Positions 32,420 through 42,035 of a DNA stretch of 42,046 bases are shown in pieces (positions within the stretch are counted from its first letter, which is position 1; every line of letters starts with the position of its first letter). The DNA comes from Entomomonas sp945283395 (lineage in GTDB: Bacteria > Pseudomonadota > Gammaproteobacteria > Pseudomonadales > Pseudomonadaceae): contig CAMLLC010000017.1 in assembly GCA_946480835.1 (NCBI GenBank), positions 1-42,046 of the forward strand, in the 5' to 3' direction. The translations under genes and the position numbers were made by a program. The notes below the pieces were generated by a model. The model searched no databases. It was given only the letters and a program-made list of their open reading frames with translations, and had not been told where the DNA came from.

Positions 32420-33970
32420 ATGTCGTCCCTATTGTTACCTTGGCTAATCCTGATTCCGATCATCGGTGGTTTTTTCTGCTGGATATCTGAGCGGCTCAGT
32501 AATATTCTTCCGCGCTGGATAGCACTATGTACTATGGTGTTATTGGTTGTTCTATCGTTAATACTGTGGAGCACTGGTGATTATAGTCATGCACCTGATA
32601 TGCAGACATCTTCTGCCCTCGTAGAAGGCCAATCCAAATGGTGGGCTTTTTACTTCCAAGTGAATTGGATACCACAATTAGGTATAAGTATTCATTTAGG
32701 TATGGATGGTTTATCTATTTTGCTTATCACTTTAACCGCTATTTTAGGTTTATTAGCAGTACTTTGTTCTTGGAAAGAAATTAATAACAGAGTTGGCTTT
32801 TTTTATTTAAACCTTATGTGGATTTTAGGTGGGGTGATAGGAGTATTCATTGCTATCGATTTATTTTTGTTCTTCTTATTCTGGGAAACCATGTTAATTC
32901 CTATGTTCTTTTTGATCGCCTTATGGGGACATAGTGGTTCAGATGGTAAGACTCGGATTTACGCAGCTACTAAATTCTTTATTTTTACTCAAGCTAGTGG
33001 TTTGCTGATGTTGTTGTCCATTATTACGTTAGCGCTTAAACACTATCATGATACAACAATAATGACATTTGACTATATGCAATTACTGGGTACTCATCTA
33101 GGAGGGCTTGAGTTTATTCTTATGTTAGGTTTCTTTATTGCCTTTGCCGTAAAGTTACCTGTTGTACCTATTCATTCTTGGCTTCCAGATGCACATGCGC
33201 AAGCTCCTACTGCTGGTTCTGTAGACTTAGCGGGAATTTTATTAAAAACAGCAGCTTTTGGGATTTTACGTTTTGCCATTCCATTATTCCCTCATGCTTC
33301 GCTAGCATTTGCGCCTATTGCAATTTGGTTAGGTATTATTAGCATTGTGTATGGGGCAATTTTAGCTTTTCAGCAAAGCGATATTAAACGCTTAATAGCT
33401 TATACCAGTATTTCTCATATGGGCTTTATTTTAGTTGGGGTTTATTCCGGTAGTGCATTAGCTTTACAGGGTGTTGTAGTTCAGATGATTGCTCATGGTT
33501 TCTCGGCAGCTGCGTTATTCATCTCTAGCGGTCAACTTTATGAAAGATTACATACTCGTGATATGCGTTTGATGGGTGGCTTATGGTCAAAAATTACTTA
33601 TCTACCCGCCATTATGCTATTCTTTAATGCAGCTGCGTTAGGCTTACCTGGTACAGGTAACTTTGTGGGAGAGTTTATGATTTTAATTGGTGCTTTCCCA
33701 GCAGATAAGATAGCTGTATCTATCGCTACCTTTGGTTTAGTTCTAGCTTCTATCTACTCCTTAATAATAATGCAACGTGTATTCTATGGAACTTCAGTCT
33801 CGACCTTCCATGAACCAATCCGAGGACTCTGCAAACGTGAACTTATAATGATGTTTATCCTAATAGTACTGCTTATTTTGTTAGGAGTTTATCCTCAGCC
33901 AGTTTTAGATACCTCGGCAGCCACCATGAATGGTGTACATGCTTGGCTTTCAACTGATATATTACGGTAG
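32420..33970 (+). CDS. nuoM: NADH-quinone oxidoreductase subunit M
   Basis: NuoM is the middle antiporter-like proton pump subunit. The 516-residue protein carries HLGMDGLSILLI, FFLFWETMLIPMFFLIALWG with the key Glu, AFAVKLPVVPIHSWLPDAHAQAPTAGSVDLAGILLKTAAFG, and FQQSDIKRLIAYTSISHMGFI. Length and motif order fit the family (about 505-510). ATG 32420 follows AAAAGGAATAG. The nuoN ATG lies 7 bases after the stop. Confidence 0.95.
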   Translation: MSSLLLPWLILIPIIGGFFCWISERLSNILPRWIALCTMVLLVVLSLILWSTGDYSHAPDMQTSSALVEGQSKWWAFYFQVNWIPQLGISIHLGMDGLSILLITLTAILGLLAVLCSWKEINNRVGFFYLNLMWILGGVIGVFIAIDLFLFFLFWETMLIPMFFLIALWGHSGSDGKTRIYAATKFFIFTQASGLLMLLSIITLALKHYHDTTIMTFDYMQLLGTHLGGLEFILMLGFFIAFAVKLPVVPIHSWLPDAHAQAPTAGSVDLAGILLKTAAFGILRFAIPLFPHASLAFAPIAIWLGIISIVYGAILAFQQSDIKRLIAYTSISHMGFILVGVYSGSALALQGVVVQMIAHGFSAAALFISSGQLYERLHTRDMRLMGGLWSKITYLPAIMLFFNAAALGLPGTGNFVGEFMILIGAFPADKIAVSIATFGLVLASIYSLIIMQRVFYGTSVSTFHEPIRGLCKRELIMMFILIVLLILLGVYPQPVLDTSAATMNGVHAWLSTDILR

Positions 33971-33976
33971 TTGCTC

Positions 33977-35497
33977 ATGGAACAGTTACAGATTGAATTA
34001 ACTTATAATCATTTTTTAGCACTACTACCCCTATTAGTAGTAAGTGCAACCATTGTTATAACAATGCTTTCCATTGCCTGGAAACGTAATCATACAGTAA
34101 ATGCCACTATTACTATGGTTGGTTTATTAATTAGTTTATTTTCCATCTTTCCAGCTCTAGAGGCGTTAAATAAGCAAGGGTTTCTTGAGGTAACTAGTTT
34201 ATTTGTATTTGATCATTATGCTTATTTTGCAAGTTTATCTTTAATATTAGTTACCTTAGCTTGCACATCTTTTGCCCTTATCTATTTAGAGGGATATAAA
34301 GGTAACAAAGATGAATTTTACCTACTATTATTACTTTCCTGTTTAGGTAGTATGGTTTTAGTAAGTACTAAACATTTAATGGGATTATTTATTGGTTTAG
34401 AACTTCTATCTTTACCTATGTATGGATTAATTGGCTACGCATTCTTTCAACGTCGGTCACTAGAAGCCAGTATTAAATATATGGTTTTATCAGCCACAGG
34501 CTCTGGTTTCCTTTTATTTGGCATGGCACTACTTTTTGCAGCTACTGGTCATCTAACTTTCAATTCTATTGCAGAAACTATCAAAATTGGAGCTCATACT
34601 AACTTATTAAATTTAGGTATTGTCTTAATGATAGTGGGGTTATCTTTCAAATTATCATTAGTACCTTTTCATTTATGGACTCCCGATGTTTATGAAGGAG
34701 CCCCCGCTCCTGCTGCGGCCTATTTAGCAACTGCTAGTAAATTAGCTATTTTTGCTATGTTGGTTAGGTTTATGGAATTTATCCCTATTAAAGATGGTTC
34801 ATGGATTTATTTGATTATAACTATTATTTCGGTAGCTTCTATTTTAGTAGGTAACTTACTAGCTCTGTTCCAAACTAGCTTAAAACGTGTACTAGGTTAT
34901 TCTTCTATCGCCCATTTTGGTTATTTAATTATCATTTTATTGGCTGGTAACGAAATAGCTTCGTTAGAAGTGAAACAATTTGCGGCTAAAACAGCTACAA
35001 TCTATCTATTTACTTATGTAGCAACCACTATGGGAGCATTTAGTGTTGTTACGGTGTTATCCTCTCCCTTCCAAGAACGTGATGCAGATGCATTATATAG
35101 ATATAGGGGATTATTCTGGCGTCGTCCTATTTTAACTATTGCTTTATCTGTCATGATGCTTTCCCTTGCGGGGGTACCTTTAACTGCTGGTTTTATTGGT
35201 AAATTTTGGTTATTAAGAACAGCTATAGATGCTCACTTATGGTTTTTAACCATTATGGTAGTCATAGGTAGTGCAATAGGTTTATATTATTATTTAAGAG
35301 TAATGATTACGCTTTATCTTGCTGAGCCAACTGCTAAAGATAATGAAGAAAGAAGTATTCATTGGACACATTTAACAGCTACTTTCTTTTTATTAGCTAT
35401 TGCGATTATCGTTATTTTTGTTGGGGTATGGCCATCTCCTCTTATTGCTATTGCTGATTATGCAGGTATACCTGCCACCTTAATGTTCCCACAATAG
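33977..35497 (+). CDS. nuoN: NADH-quinone oxidoreductase subunit N
   Basis: NuoN is the third antiporter-like pump subunit and the last gene of the operon. I choose ATG 33977 (MEQLQIELTYNHFLALLPLL); a TTG at 33971 adds only two residues. The 506-residue protein has LFIGLELLSLPMYGLIGYAF, LSFKLSLVPFHLWTPDVYEGAPAPAAAYLATASKLAIFA and FQTSLKRVLGYSSIAHFGYL, with the conserved Glu and Lys residues. About fourteen helices are expected. Transcription probably ends at the hairpin 14 bases downstream, shared with the convergent recJ gene. Confidence 0.95.
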   Translation: MEQLQIELTYNHFLALLPLLVVSATIVITMLSIAWKRNHTVNATITMVGLLISLFSIFPALEALNKQGFLEVTSLFVFDHYAYFASLSLILVTLACTSFALIYLEGYKGNKDEFYLLLLLSCLGSMVLVSTKHLMGLFIGLELLSLPMYGLIGYAFFQRRSLEASIKYMVLSATGSGFLLFGMALLFAATGHLTFNSIAETIKIGAHTNLLNLGIVLMIVGLSFKLSLVPFHLWTPDVYEGAPAPAAAYLATASKLAIFAMLVRFMEFIPIKDGSWIYLIITIISVASILVGNLLALFQTSLKRVLGYSSIAHFGYLIIILLAGNEIASLEVKQFAAKTATIYLFTYVATTMGAFSVVTVLSSPFQERDADALYRYRGLFWRRPILTIALSVMMLSLAGVPLTAGFIGKFWLLRTAIDAHLWFLTIMVVIGSAIGLYYYLRVMITLYLAEPTAKDNEERSIHWTHLTATFFLLAIAIIVIFVGVWPSPLIAIADYAGIPATLMFPQ

Positions 35498-35510
35498 TTA
35501 ATCTATAGTA

Positions 35511-35540
35511 AAAAAGGCATCCTTATTAGGTTGCCTTTTT
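35511..35540. terminator. Bidirectional terminator between nuoN and recJ
   Basis: AAAAAGGCA (35511-35519) pairs with TGCCTTTTT (35532-35540) around a 12-base loop. The A-tract on one side and the T-tract on the other make it rho-independent in both directions, fitting the convergent genes. Confidence 0.85.
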
Positions 35541-35554
35541 ATTTACTAATTTTG

Positions 35555-37273
35555 TTATATTGGTTGTAAGTAAGATATTACTAACTGCATATTCTGCTTT
35601 CCCATATATTCATTAACGGTAAGCCGATATACTATATGTACTTCTTTAATACTACTGTTAGGCCAAGTTTCTCTATCTATATTAAAGGCAATGGCTTCAA
35701 TTGAGTGTTTATAACCATCACTAAGCCATAGCTTTAAGTGTTTATCCTTTAATAATCTTTGTTGCTCAATTTGAAAAATACCATTGAATATAGGCTCAGG
35801 AAAAGATTGTCCCCAAGGTCCTGCGCTAGAAAGTAATTGCGCCTGTTGTAAGGTTAATTCTTCATGTTGCAAGCTACCATCAGTAAAAATAGTTTTCTGT
35901 AAATCTTCTTCTGTTAATTGTATTTTTACTTCTTGCTCAAACCTACTTATAAAACTGGTAAGTTTATCTTCTTGGAGAGTAAGCCCGGCTGCCATGGCAT
36001 GTCCTCCAAATTTGTCTATTAAGTCTGGATACTTACTCGCTATATTCTGTAAAACATCTCTAATATGCAATCCATCAATAGAACGAGCAGACCCTTTCAA
36101 TAATCCAGTTTTATCTGATCTTGCAAAAACAATAGTTGGTCTATGATATTTTTCTTTTAAACGTGCCGCTAAAATACCTATCACTCCTTGGTGCCAATCT
36201 TGATTATAAAGACAAATAGCAATAGGTGATTGCTCTAAATTAATATTCTTCAAAATATCGAATGCTTCAGCCTGCATACTTTGTTCAATCATTTTTCGTT
36301 CACTATTTAACGAATCCAACTGAGTAACTAACTGATAGGTAATTGTTTCATCAGTGCATAATAAACATTCAATCCCTAATTTCATATCATCAAGCCGACC
36401 CGCCGCATTTAAACGAGGGGCAATAATAAAACCTAAATCCATAGCGGTTATTTGACTAATATTCTTATTAGCTAAAGTTGATAATGCTTTAATTGCTGGC
36501 CTTGTCTTTCCTTTTTGAATACGTTTCACACCTTGTTCAACAAAAATTCTATTATTAGCATCAAGAGGCACCAAATCAGCTACTGTACCTAAGGCAACTA
36601 AATCTAGTAACTCTGCAAGATTAGGCTCTTGTTTATGATGTGCAGCAAAATAGTTATTAGCTCTTAAACGTGCTCTTAATGCTATTAGCACATAAAACAT
36701 TACCCCTACCCCAGCTAATGTTTTACTGGCAAATAAACAATCTGGTTGGTTAGGGTTAACTATTGCATCCGCTGCCGGCATATCATTGCTAGGTAAATGA
36801 TGATCGGTTATTAACACCTTAACGCCTGCAGCTTTTGCTGAGGCAACACCTTCTACACTAGCAATGCCATTATCAACGGTAATAATTAACCAAGGATTAA
36901 AATTATCAATGGCAAAAGACACTAGTTCAGGAGTCAAGCCATATCCGTATTCAAATCTATTTGGAACTAAATAATCAACTTGCTTGATACCTAGCATAGT
37001 TAATCCCTGTACGGCTAAAGCAGTAGCAGTTGCCCCATCAGCATCAAAATCACCTACTACTAAAATGCTACGCTTTTGTTCAATAGCCGATATCAATAGT
37101 TCTACTGCCTTATCTATCCCTTTCAATAAGGAAAAAGGTTGTAATGCTGTTAAATTTTTATTCAATTGCTGCTCTTCAGTAATGCCTCTTGCAGCATAGA
37201 TACGTGTTAATAAAGGAGAAATACCAGTTAATTGTGGTAAGAATTCTGGCAATGGGCGTTGTTTGATTAACAT
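35555..37273 (-). CDS. recJ: Single-stranded-DNA-specific exonuclease RecJ
   Basis: RecJ is a 5'-3' single-strand exonuclease of the DHH phosphoesterase superfamily, active in RecF-pathway recombination and in mismatch and base-excision repair. The 572-residue protein (E. coli 577) shows the metal-binding motifs VVGDFDADGATATAL (about 72-86), ITVDNGIAS (about 131-139), LITDHHLP (about 154-161), the Asp in LGTVADLVPL, and the DHHA1 region KFGGHAMAAGLTL, plus the C-terminal OB-like domain. ATG 37273 gives the usual start. Its upstream region is the gap shared with divergent nrdA. Confidence 0.95.
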   Translation of the reverse strand: MLIKQRPLPEFLPQLTGISPLLTRIYAARGITEEQQLNKNLTALQPFSLLKGIDKAVELLISAIEQKRSILVVGDFDADGATATALAVQGLTMLGIKQVDYLVPNRFEYGYGLTPELVSFAIDNFNPWLIITVDNGIASVEGVASAKAAGVKVLITDHHLPSNDMPAADAIVNPNQPDCLFASKTLAGVGVMFYVLIALRARLRANNYFAAHHKQEPNLAELLDLVALGTVADLVPLDANNRIFVEQGVKRIQKGKTRPAIKALSTLANKNISQITAMDLGFIIAPRLNAAGRLDDMKLGIECLLCTDETITYQLVTQLDSLNSERKMIEQSMQAEAFDILKNINLEQSPIAICLYNQDWHQGVIGILAARLKEKYHRPTIVFARSDKTGLLKGSARSIDGLHIRDVLQNIASKYPDLIDKFGGHAMAAGLTLQEDKLTSFISRFEQEVKIQLTEEDLQKTIFTDGSLQHEELTLQQAQLLSSAGPWGQSFPEPIFNGIFQIEQQRLLKDKHLKLWLSDGYKHSIEAIAFNIDRETWPNSSIKEVHIVYRLTVNEYMGKQNMQLVISYLQPI

Positions 37274-37495
37274 TTCTAATTTAGCTTAAAAATAATTAAT
37301 TTAACACAATACTACATCTTGTATCTAGCTTATAGCTAAAGATAAACTGAGATAATTATTTTAATAGAAAAATAATATGAGTTAGCCATTCTAAGAGATA
37401 GCTAATCTTAGGCATCAGGCAATCACAGAATCAGCTACAAGTCTATATTGTATTTTAGAAAAAAACTCATTATATTGTATACAAGTTAATAAAAA

Positions 37496-37511
37496 GCACT
37501 ATATATAGTAA
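37496..37511. promoter_or_regulatory. NrdR-box-like site A
   Basis: The sequence GCACTATATATAGTAA matches 13 of 16 positions of the remembered NrdR consensus ACACWATATATWGTGT, with the inner CTATATATAG fully symmetric. NrdR represses ribonucleotide reductase genes. Confidence 0.55.
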
Positions 37512-37518
37512 TACTTAT

Positions 37519-37534
37519 TCACTAGATATAGTAC
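37519..37534. promoter_or_regulatory. NrdR-box-like site B, weaker
   Basis: TCACTAGATATAGTAC matches about 12 of 16 NrdR consensus positions and starts 23 bases after site A. Natural NrdR sites usually come as pairs about three helical turns apart, so this spacing is not ideal. Confidence 0.35.
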
Positions 37535-37642
37535 TTATTGTAGTAGGTTACAAAACCTGAAAAATAATTATCTTTAGTTAATAGCGCTATATAAATACTT
37601 AATTTACAGTATTTAAATGACATTTATTTATAAATATCAAAC

Positions 37643-37658
37643 ATACAATATATAGTGT
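37643..37658. promoter_or_regulatory. NrdR-box-like site C, strong match
   Basis: ATACAATATATAGTGT matches 15 of 16 positions of the NrdR consensus ACACWATATATWGTGT as I remember it. It lies 37 bases before the nrdA ATG, where bound NrdR could block transcription. No good paired box is seen about 31 bases upstream. Confidence 0.65.
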
Positions 37659-37695
37659 TTAATGGTTTACCGCTTGAAACTTTTAGGAGATTTTA

Positions 37696-40539
37696 ATGTT
37701 TAGTGGTGTGTCACAAGATGAAAATCGTACTCTGGACAATGATTCAATAACCCTAGTGCCTGGACAAATTACTGTAATAAAGAGAACTGGCACAGTTGTC
37801 CCCTATACAGATGATAAAATTGCAGTAGCTATAGGTAAAGCATTCCTAGCTGTAGAAGGTGATAATGCAGCAGCATCTTCTCGCATTCACGACACAGTTA
37901 AAAAGTTAACGGAAATAGTAACCGCCACTTTTAAGCGCCGTATGCCATCAGGCGGTATTATCCATATTGAAGACATTCAAGACCAAGTAGAACTCGCCCT
38001 TATGCGTTCGGGTGAACAAAAAGTAGCTCGTGCTTATGTTCTTTATCGCGAAGCTAGGGCCCAAGAACGTGCTAAAGATCAAGTTAGTCAAGCACATCCA
38101 AGTATTAGAATCACTAATGATAAGGGGCAGTTATCTCCACTAGACTTAGGGCGTCTCAATACTATCTTAAAAGAAGCTTGTGAAGGATTAGTGGCAGTTG
38201 ATCCGCAAATAATTCAAACCGAAACTTTAAAAAATCTTTATGATGGTGTTGCAGAAAAAGATGTCAATACTGCATTAGTGATGACAGCTAGAACTCTAGT
38301 AGAGCGTGAACCAAATTATTCTTTTGTGACCGCTCGATTATTATTGGATAAATTGCGAGCTGAAGCACTTAAGTTCTTAAATATTGCTAAACGGGCTACC
38401 CATCATGAAATGGCTAGTTTCTATCCACAAGCTTTAACTACTTATATCCAAAAAGGTATTGCTCTAGAATTATTGGATAAACGTCTTGCTCAGTTCGACC
38501 TAACAAAATTAGGTCAAGCATTAGATCATGAAAGAGATCAAAAATTTACTTATTTAGGTTTACAAACCCTTTATGACCGTTACTTCATTCATAAAGATGG
38601 CATTCGCTTTGAATTACCACAAGTATTCTTTATGCGTGTAGCTATGGGGCTAGCCCTAGAGGAAGTAGATAAAGAAACTAAAGCTATTGAATTCTATAAA
38701 TTACTTTCATCGTTTGACTATATGTCTTCTACCCCTACTCTATTTAACTCAGGCACAGTTCGCCCACAACTTTCTAGTTGTTATTTAACTACTGTACCAG
38801 ATGACTTATCAGGTATTTATAAAGCTATTCATGATAATGCCATGTTATCTAAGTTTGCTGGAGGTTTAGGCAATGACTGGACCCCTGTACGTGCATTAGG
38901 TGCTTATATTAAAGGCACTAATGGCAAGTCGCAAGGTGTAGTGCCTTTCTTAAAAGTAGTTAACGATACCGCTGTTGCTGTTAATCAAGGTGGGAAAAGG
39001 AAAGGGGCCGTATGTGCTTACCTTGAGTCTTGGCATTTAGATATAGAAGAGTTCTTAGAGCTGCGGAAGAATACTGGTGACGATCGTCGTCGTACACATG
39101 ATATGAATACTGCCAACTGGATCCCAGATTTATTTATGAAACGTGTATTTGATGATGGTTCTTGGACCCTCTTCAGCCCATCTGATGTAGCTGATTTACA
39201 TGATCTTTATGGAAAAGCTTTTGAAGAGCGTTATGAATATTACGAAGAATTAACAAAATACGGCAAAATAAAATCTTTCAAAACTATGCCTGCCAGAGAT
39301 TTATGGCGTAAAATGTTATCCATGGTCTTTGAAACGGGGCATCCTTGGGTAACCTTTAAAGATCCTTGTAATATTCGAAGCCCACAACAGCATGTTGGAG
39401 TAGTTCACAGTTCTAACCTATGTACAGAAATTACCTTAAATACTAACCAAGATGAAATTGCAGTATGTAACTTAGGCTCTGTGAACCTAGTTAATCACAT
39501 TGTAAATGGCAAATTAGACCTCGAAAAATTGGCACGTACAGTAAAAACAGCAGTGCGTATGCTAGATAATGTGATAGATATTAACTACTATGCGGTACCT
39601 CAGGCAAAAAATTCAAATGCTAAACACCGTCCTATTGGCTTGGGGTTAATGGGCTTTCAGGATGCCCTTTATTTACAACATATTCCTTATGGTTCAGATG
39701 CTGCTGTTAAATTTGCCGATACCTCTATGGAAGCTATTAGCTACTACGCAATTAAAGCTTCTTGTGAGTTAGCAGCAGAACGTGGTAGTTATTCCACCTT
39801 TGCAGGTTCGCTATGGTCAAAAGGTATTCTACCGCTGGATTCATTAGATTTATTAATAGCTGAGCGAGGTGAAAAATACATTGAAGTAGATAAAACTACT
39901 ACTTTTGACTGGTCTAATATAAGAGAATTAGTTAAAAAAGGTATAAGAAACTCTAATATTATGGCTATTGCTCCTACCGCTACTATTGCTAATATTACAG
40001 GTATCTCGCAATCGATAGAACCCACCTATCAAAATTTGTTTGTCAAATCTAATTTATCGGGTGAATTTACTGTTATTAATCCATATTTAGTAAATGACCT
40101 TAAAGCTCGTGGCTTATGGGATTCAGTAATGGTTAATGACTTAAAATATTATGATGGTAGTGTTCAACAAATTGAACGTATCCCAGAAGATTTAAAACAC
40201 CTTTATCAAACGGCTTTTGAAGTAGAGCCTAAATGGATTATTGAATCTGCCAGCCGTCGTCAAAAATGGCTAGATCAAGCGCAATCTCTAAATATCTATA
40301 TAGCAGGTGCATCAGGAAAAAAACTTGATATAACATACCGTATGGCTTGGTATTTAGGGCTTAAGACTACCTATTATTTACGTGCATTAGCAGCTACTAG
40401 TACTGAAAAGTCTACTATTAACACTGGTAAATTAAATGCGGTTTCCTCTGCGATAGAAGAAACGCCAACGCCAATAGCTCCTGCTCCTATACCTAAGGCT
40501 TGTAGTATAGATGATCCAGACTGTGAGGCTTGCCAATAA
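37696..40539 (+). CDS. nrdA: Class Ia ribonucleotide reductase large subunit with two ATP-cones
   Basis: NrdA reduces ribonucleoside diphosphates to deoxyribonucleotides. The 947-residue chain is much longer than E. coli NrdA (761), owing to a first ATP-cone (about 25-125, ITVIKRTGTVVPYTDDKIAVAI) and a second cone-like domain (about 135-230), the architecture known from Pseudomonas aeruginosa NrdA. Catalytic residues are visible: the redox Cys in LSSCYLTTVPDD, Asn-x-Cys-x-Glu in SSNLCTEITLNT, paired Tyr late in the barrel, APTATIANITG, and the C-terminal Cys pair in DPDCEACQ. The start ATG has AGGAGA 5 bases upstream. The leader has NrdR-like boxes. nrdB follows 74 bases downstream across a hairpin. 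Confidence 0.96.
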   Translation: MFSGVSQDENRTLDNDSITLVPGQITVIKRTGTVVPYTDDKIAVAIGKAFLAVEGDNAAASSRIHDTVKKLTEIVTATFKRRMPSGGIIHIEDIQDQVELALMRSGEQKVARAYVLYREARAQERAKDQVSQAHPSIRITNDKGQLSPLDLGRLNTILKEACEGLVAVDPQIIQTETLKNLYDGVAEKDVNTALVMTARTLVEREPNYSFVTARLLLDKLRAEALKFLNIAKRATHHEMASFYPQALTTYIQKGIALELLDKRLAQFDLTKLGQALDHERDQKFTYLGLQTLYDRYFIHKDGIRFELPQVFFMRVAMGLALEEVDKETKAIEFYKLLSSFDYMSSTPTLFNSGTVRPQLSSCYLTTVPDDLSGIYKAIHDNAMLSKFAGGLGNDWTPVRALGAYIKGTNGKSQGVVPFLKVVNDTAVAVNQGGKRKGAVCAYLESWHLDIEEFLELRKNTGDDRRRTHDMNTANWIPDLFMKRVFDDGSWTLFSPSDVADLHDLYGKAFEERYEYYEELTKYGKIKSFKTMPARDLWRKMLSMVFETGHPWVTFKDPCNIRSPQQHVGVVHSSNLCTEITLNTNQDEIAVCNLGSVNLVNHIVNGKLDLEKLARTVKTAVRMLDNVIDINYYAVPQAKNSNAKHRPIGLGLMGFQDALYLQHIPYGSDAAVKFADTSMEAISYYAIKASCELAAERGSYSTFAGSLWSKGILPLDSLDLLIAERGEKYIEVDKTTTFDWSNIRELVKKGIRNSNIMAIAPTATIANITGISQSIEPTYQNLFVKSNLSGEFTVINPYLVNDLKARGLWDSVMVNDLKYYDGSVQQIERIPEDLKHLYQTAFEVEPKWIIESASRRQKWLDQAQSLNIYIAGASGKKLDITYRMAWYLGLKTTYYLRALAATSTEKSTINTGKLNAVSSAIEETPTPIAPAPIPKACSIDDPDCEACQ

Positions 40540-40570
40540 TTATTTGATTTTAACCTTAAATACTACTAAT

Positions 40571-40595
40571 AGGTCTTATATCTCAAATAAGACCT
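40571..40595 (+). promoter_or_regulatory. Hairpin between nrdA and nrdB
   Basis: AGGTCTTAT (40571-40579) and ATAAGACCT (40587-40595) form a perfect 9-bp stem with a 7-base loop, 5 bases before the nrdB ribosome site AAGGAG (40600-40605). It is followed by A rather than T, so a stability or translation element is more likely than a strong terminator. Confidence 0.5.
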
Positions 40596-40613
40596 TAAAA
40601 AGGAGATGACTCT

Positions 40614-41864
40614 ATGTTAAGTTGGGACGATTTCGACAAAGAAGAAACACCTAAAAAAACAGCTAATAATAACTCTAATGTCAGTACAAACTCTGCTACT
40701 GAAGAACAATTAAACTATGTAGGTGATGATTTAGCTAGTGATGCTAGAACTATTCATGCTGAAGATTCAGAAGATGTTAGACGAGCTAAAGAAGCTTTAA
40801 ATGAACTTGATACTCAAGAAGGTTTAGATGACTTAGAAGGTATGTCTGGTCGTGTACAAGTTGATGATAAACAGATGATTAACTGCCGTGCCGACCTTAA
40901 TCAATTGGTACCCTTCAAATATGATTGGGCATGGCAAAAATATCTCGATGGCTGTGCTAATCACTGGATGCCACAAGAAATTAATATGACAGCTGATATA
41001 GCCCTTTGGAAAAGCCAAAATGGCCTAACCGAAGATGAGCGACGTATCGTTATGCGCAACCTTGGCTTCTTCTCAACAGCTGATTCATTAGTAGCCAACA
41101 ACCTAGTATTAGCTACTTATCGCCTTATTACTAATCCTGAATGTAGGCAATATATTTTACGCCAAGCCTTTGAAGAAGCAATTCATACTCATGCTTACCA
41201 ATACTGCATTGAATCATTGGGAATGGATGAAGGCGAAGTATTCAATATGTATCGTGAAATTCCTTCAGTAGCCAAAAAAGCGGCATGGGGTTTAAAATAT
41301 ACACGCTCTATTTCTGACCCCACTTTCCAAACAGGTACGATTGAAACTGATAAACAATTCTTACGTAACCTTATTGCTTATTACTGTGTTTTGGAAGGAA
41401 TCTTCTTTTATTGTGGCTTTAGCCAAATCCTTTCTATGGGACGCCGTAATAAGATGACAGGTGTTGCCGAACAATTCCAATATATTTTACGTGATGAATC
41501 TATGCATCTAAACTTTGGTATCGATATGATTAACCAAATTAAAATAGAAAATCCGCACTTATGGGATGAAGGCATGAAAGATGATGCCCGCCAAATGCTA
41601 TTACAGGGTACTCAACTAGAAATTGAATATGCTCGTGATACTATGCCCCGTGGGGTATTAGGCATGAATGCAGTCATGATGGAAGAATATTTAAAATTTA
41701 TTGCTAATAGACGTTTAGTACAAATCGGCTTAAAAGAAGAATATGCCAATGTAACTAATCCATTCCCTTGGATGAGTGAAATGATGGATCTTAAAAAAGA
41801 GAAAAACTTTTTTGAAACTCGAGTGATTGAGTATCAAACTGGTGGTGCTCTCAGCTGGGATTAA
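40614..41864 (+). CDS. nrdB: Class Ia ribonucleotide reductase small subunit
   Basis: NrdB supplies the tyrosyl radical for NrdA. The 416-residue protein (Pseudomonas type) keeps the diiron ligands and radical Tyr: D157 (STADSLV), E188 and H191 (FEEAIHTHAYQYC), Y195 with the spacing of E. coli Y122, then Glu in CVLEGIFFY, and Glu/His in RDESMHLNFG. The C-terminal tail ending YQTGGALSWD is the segment that docks to NrdA. The N-terminal 80 residues are acidic and low-complexity (MLSWDDFDKEETPKK onward), as in relatives. The ribosome site AAGGAG (40600-40605) lies 8 bases upstream of ATG. Presence of the Tyr argues for a conventional radical enzyme. Confidence 0.96.
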   Translation: MLSWDDFDKEETPKKTANNNSNVSTNSATEEQLNYVGDDLASDARTIHAEDSEDVRRAKEALNELDTQEGLDDLEGMSGRVQVDDKQMINCRADLNQLVPFKYDWAWQKYLDGCANHWMPQEINMTADIALWKSQNGLTEDERRIVMRNLGFFSTADSLVANNLVLATYRLITNPECRQYILRQAFEEAIHTHAYQYCIESLGMDEGEVFNMYREIPSVAKKAAWGLKYTRSISDPTFQTGTIETDKQFLRNLIAYYCVLEGIFFYCGFSQILSMGRRNKMTGVAEQFQYILRDESMHLNFGIDMINQIKIENPHLWDEGMKDDARQMLLQGTQLEIEYARDTMPRGVLGMNAVMMEEYLKFIANRRLVQIGLKEEYANVTNPFPWMSEMMDLKKEKNFFETRVIEYQTGGALSWD

Positions 41865-41901
41865 ACCATGTCTTATTGTAGCAATTTATCTTACTTAAAA
41901 A

Positions 41902-41929
41902 TTAGCTAGATCATTTAGGAACTAGCTAA
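41902..41929 (+). terminator. Weak hairpin after nrdB
   Basis: TTAGCTAG (41902-41909) and CTAGCTAA (41922-41929) form an 8-bp stem 37 bases after the nrdB stop with a 12-base loop. No T-run follows, so its role as a terminator is doubtful. Confidence 0.3.
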
Positions 41930-42008
41930 AGTAAAGGCTATAGCAATAAGTTGTCAAATATAGTTAATGATGGGTAAAAGATAGCATAACATTACTTGTG
42001 TGATTCAT

Positions 42009-42035
42009 AGAGATCGTTTCAATCTGGCGATCTCT
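42009..42035. terminator. Inverted repeat near the right edge
   Basis: AGAGATCG (42009-42016) and CGATCTCT (42028-42035) pair over 8 bp with an 11-base loop. This may be the true end of the nrdAB transcript or the terminator of a gene beyond the window; no T-tract is visible. Confidence 0.35.

Larger units (their letters stand above)
37274..37695. promoter_or_regulatory. Divergent recJ-nrdA intergenic region
   Basis: This 422-base, very AT-rich region must contain the promoters of recJ (minus) and nrdAB (plus). Three NrdR-box-like palindromes lie in its nrdA-proximal half (listed separately). The nrdA ribosome site AGGAGA is at 37685-37690, 5 bases before ATG. No ORF is credible here. Confidence 0.6.

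Noticed and set aside
37584..37621. Further NrdR-like matches (GCGCTATATAAATACT and ACAGTATTTAAATGAC)
   Set aside because: Only about 9-10 of 16 positions match, which is expected by chance in this base composition.
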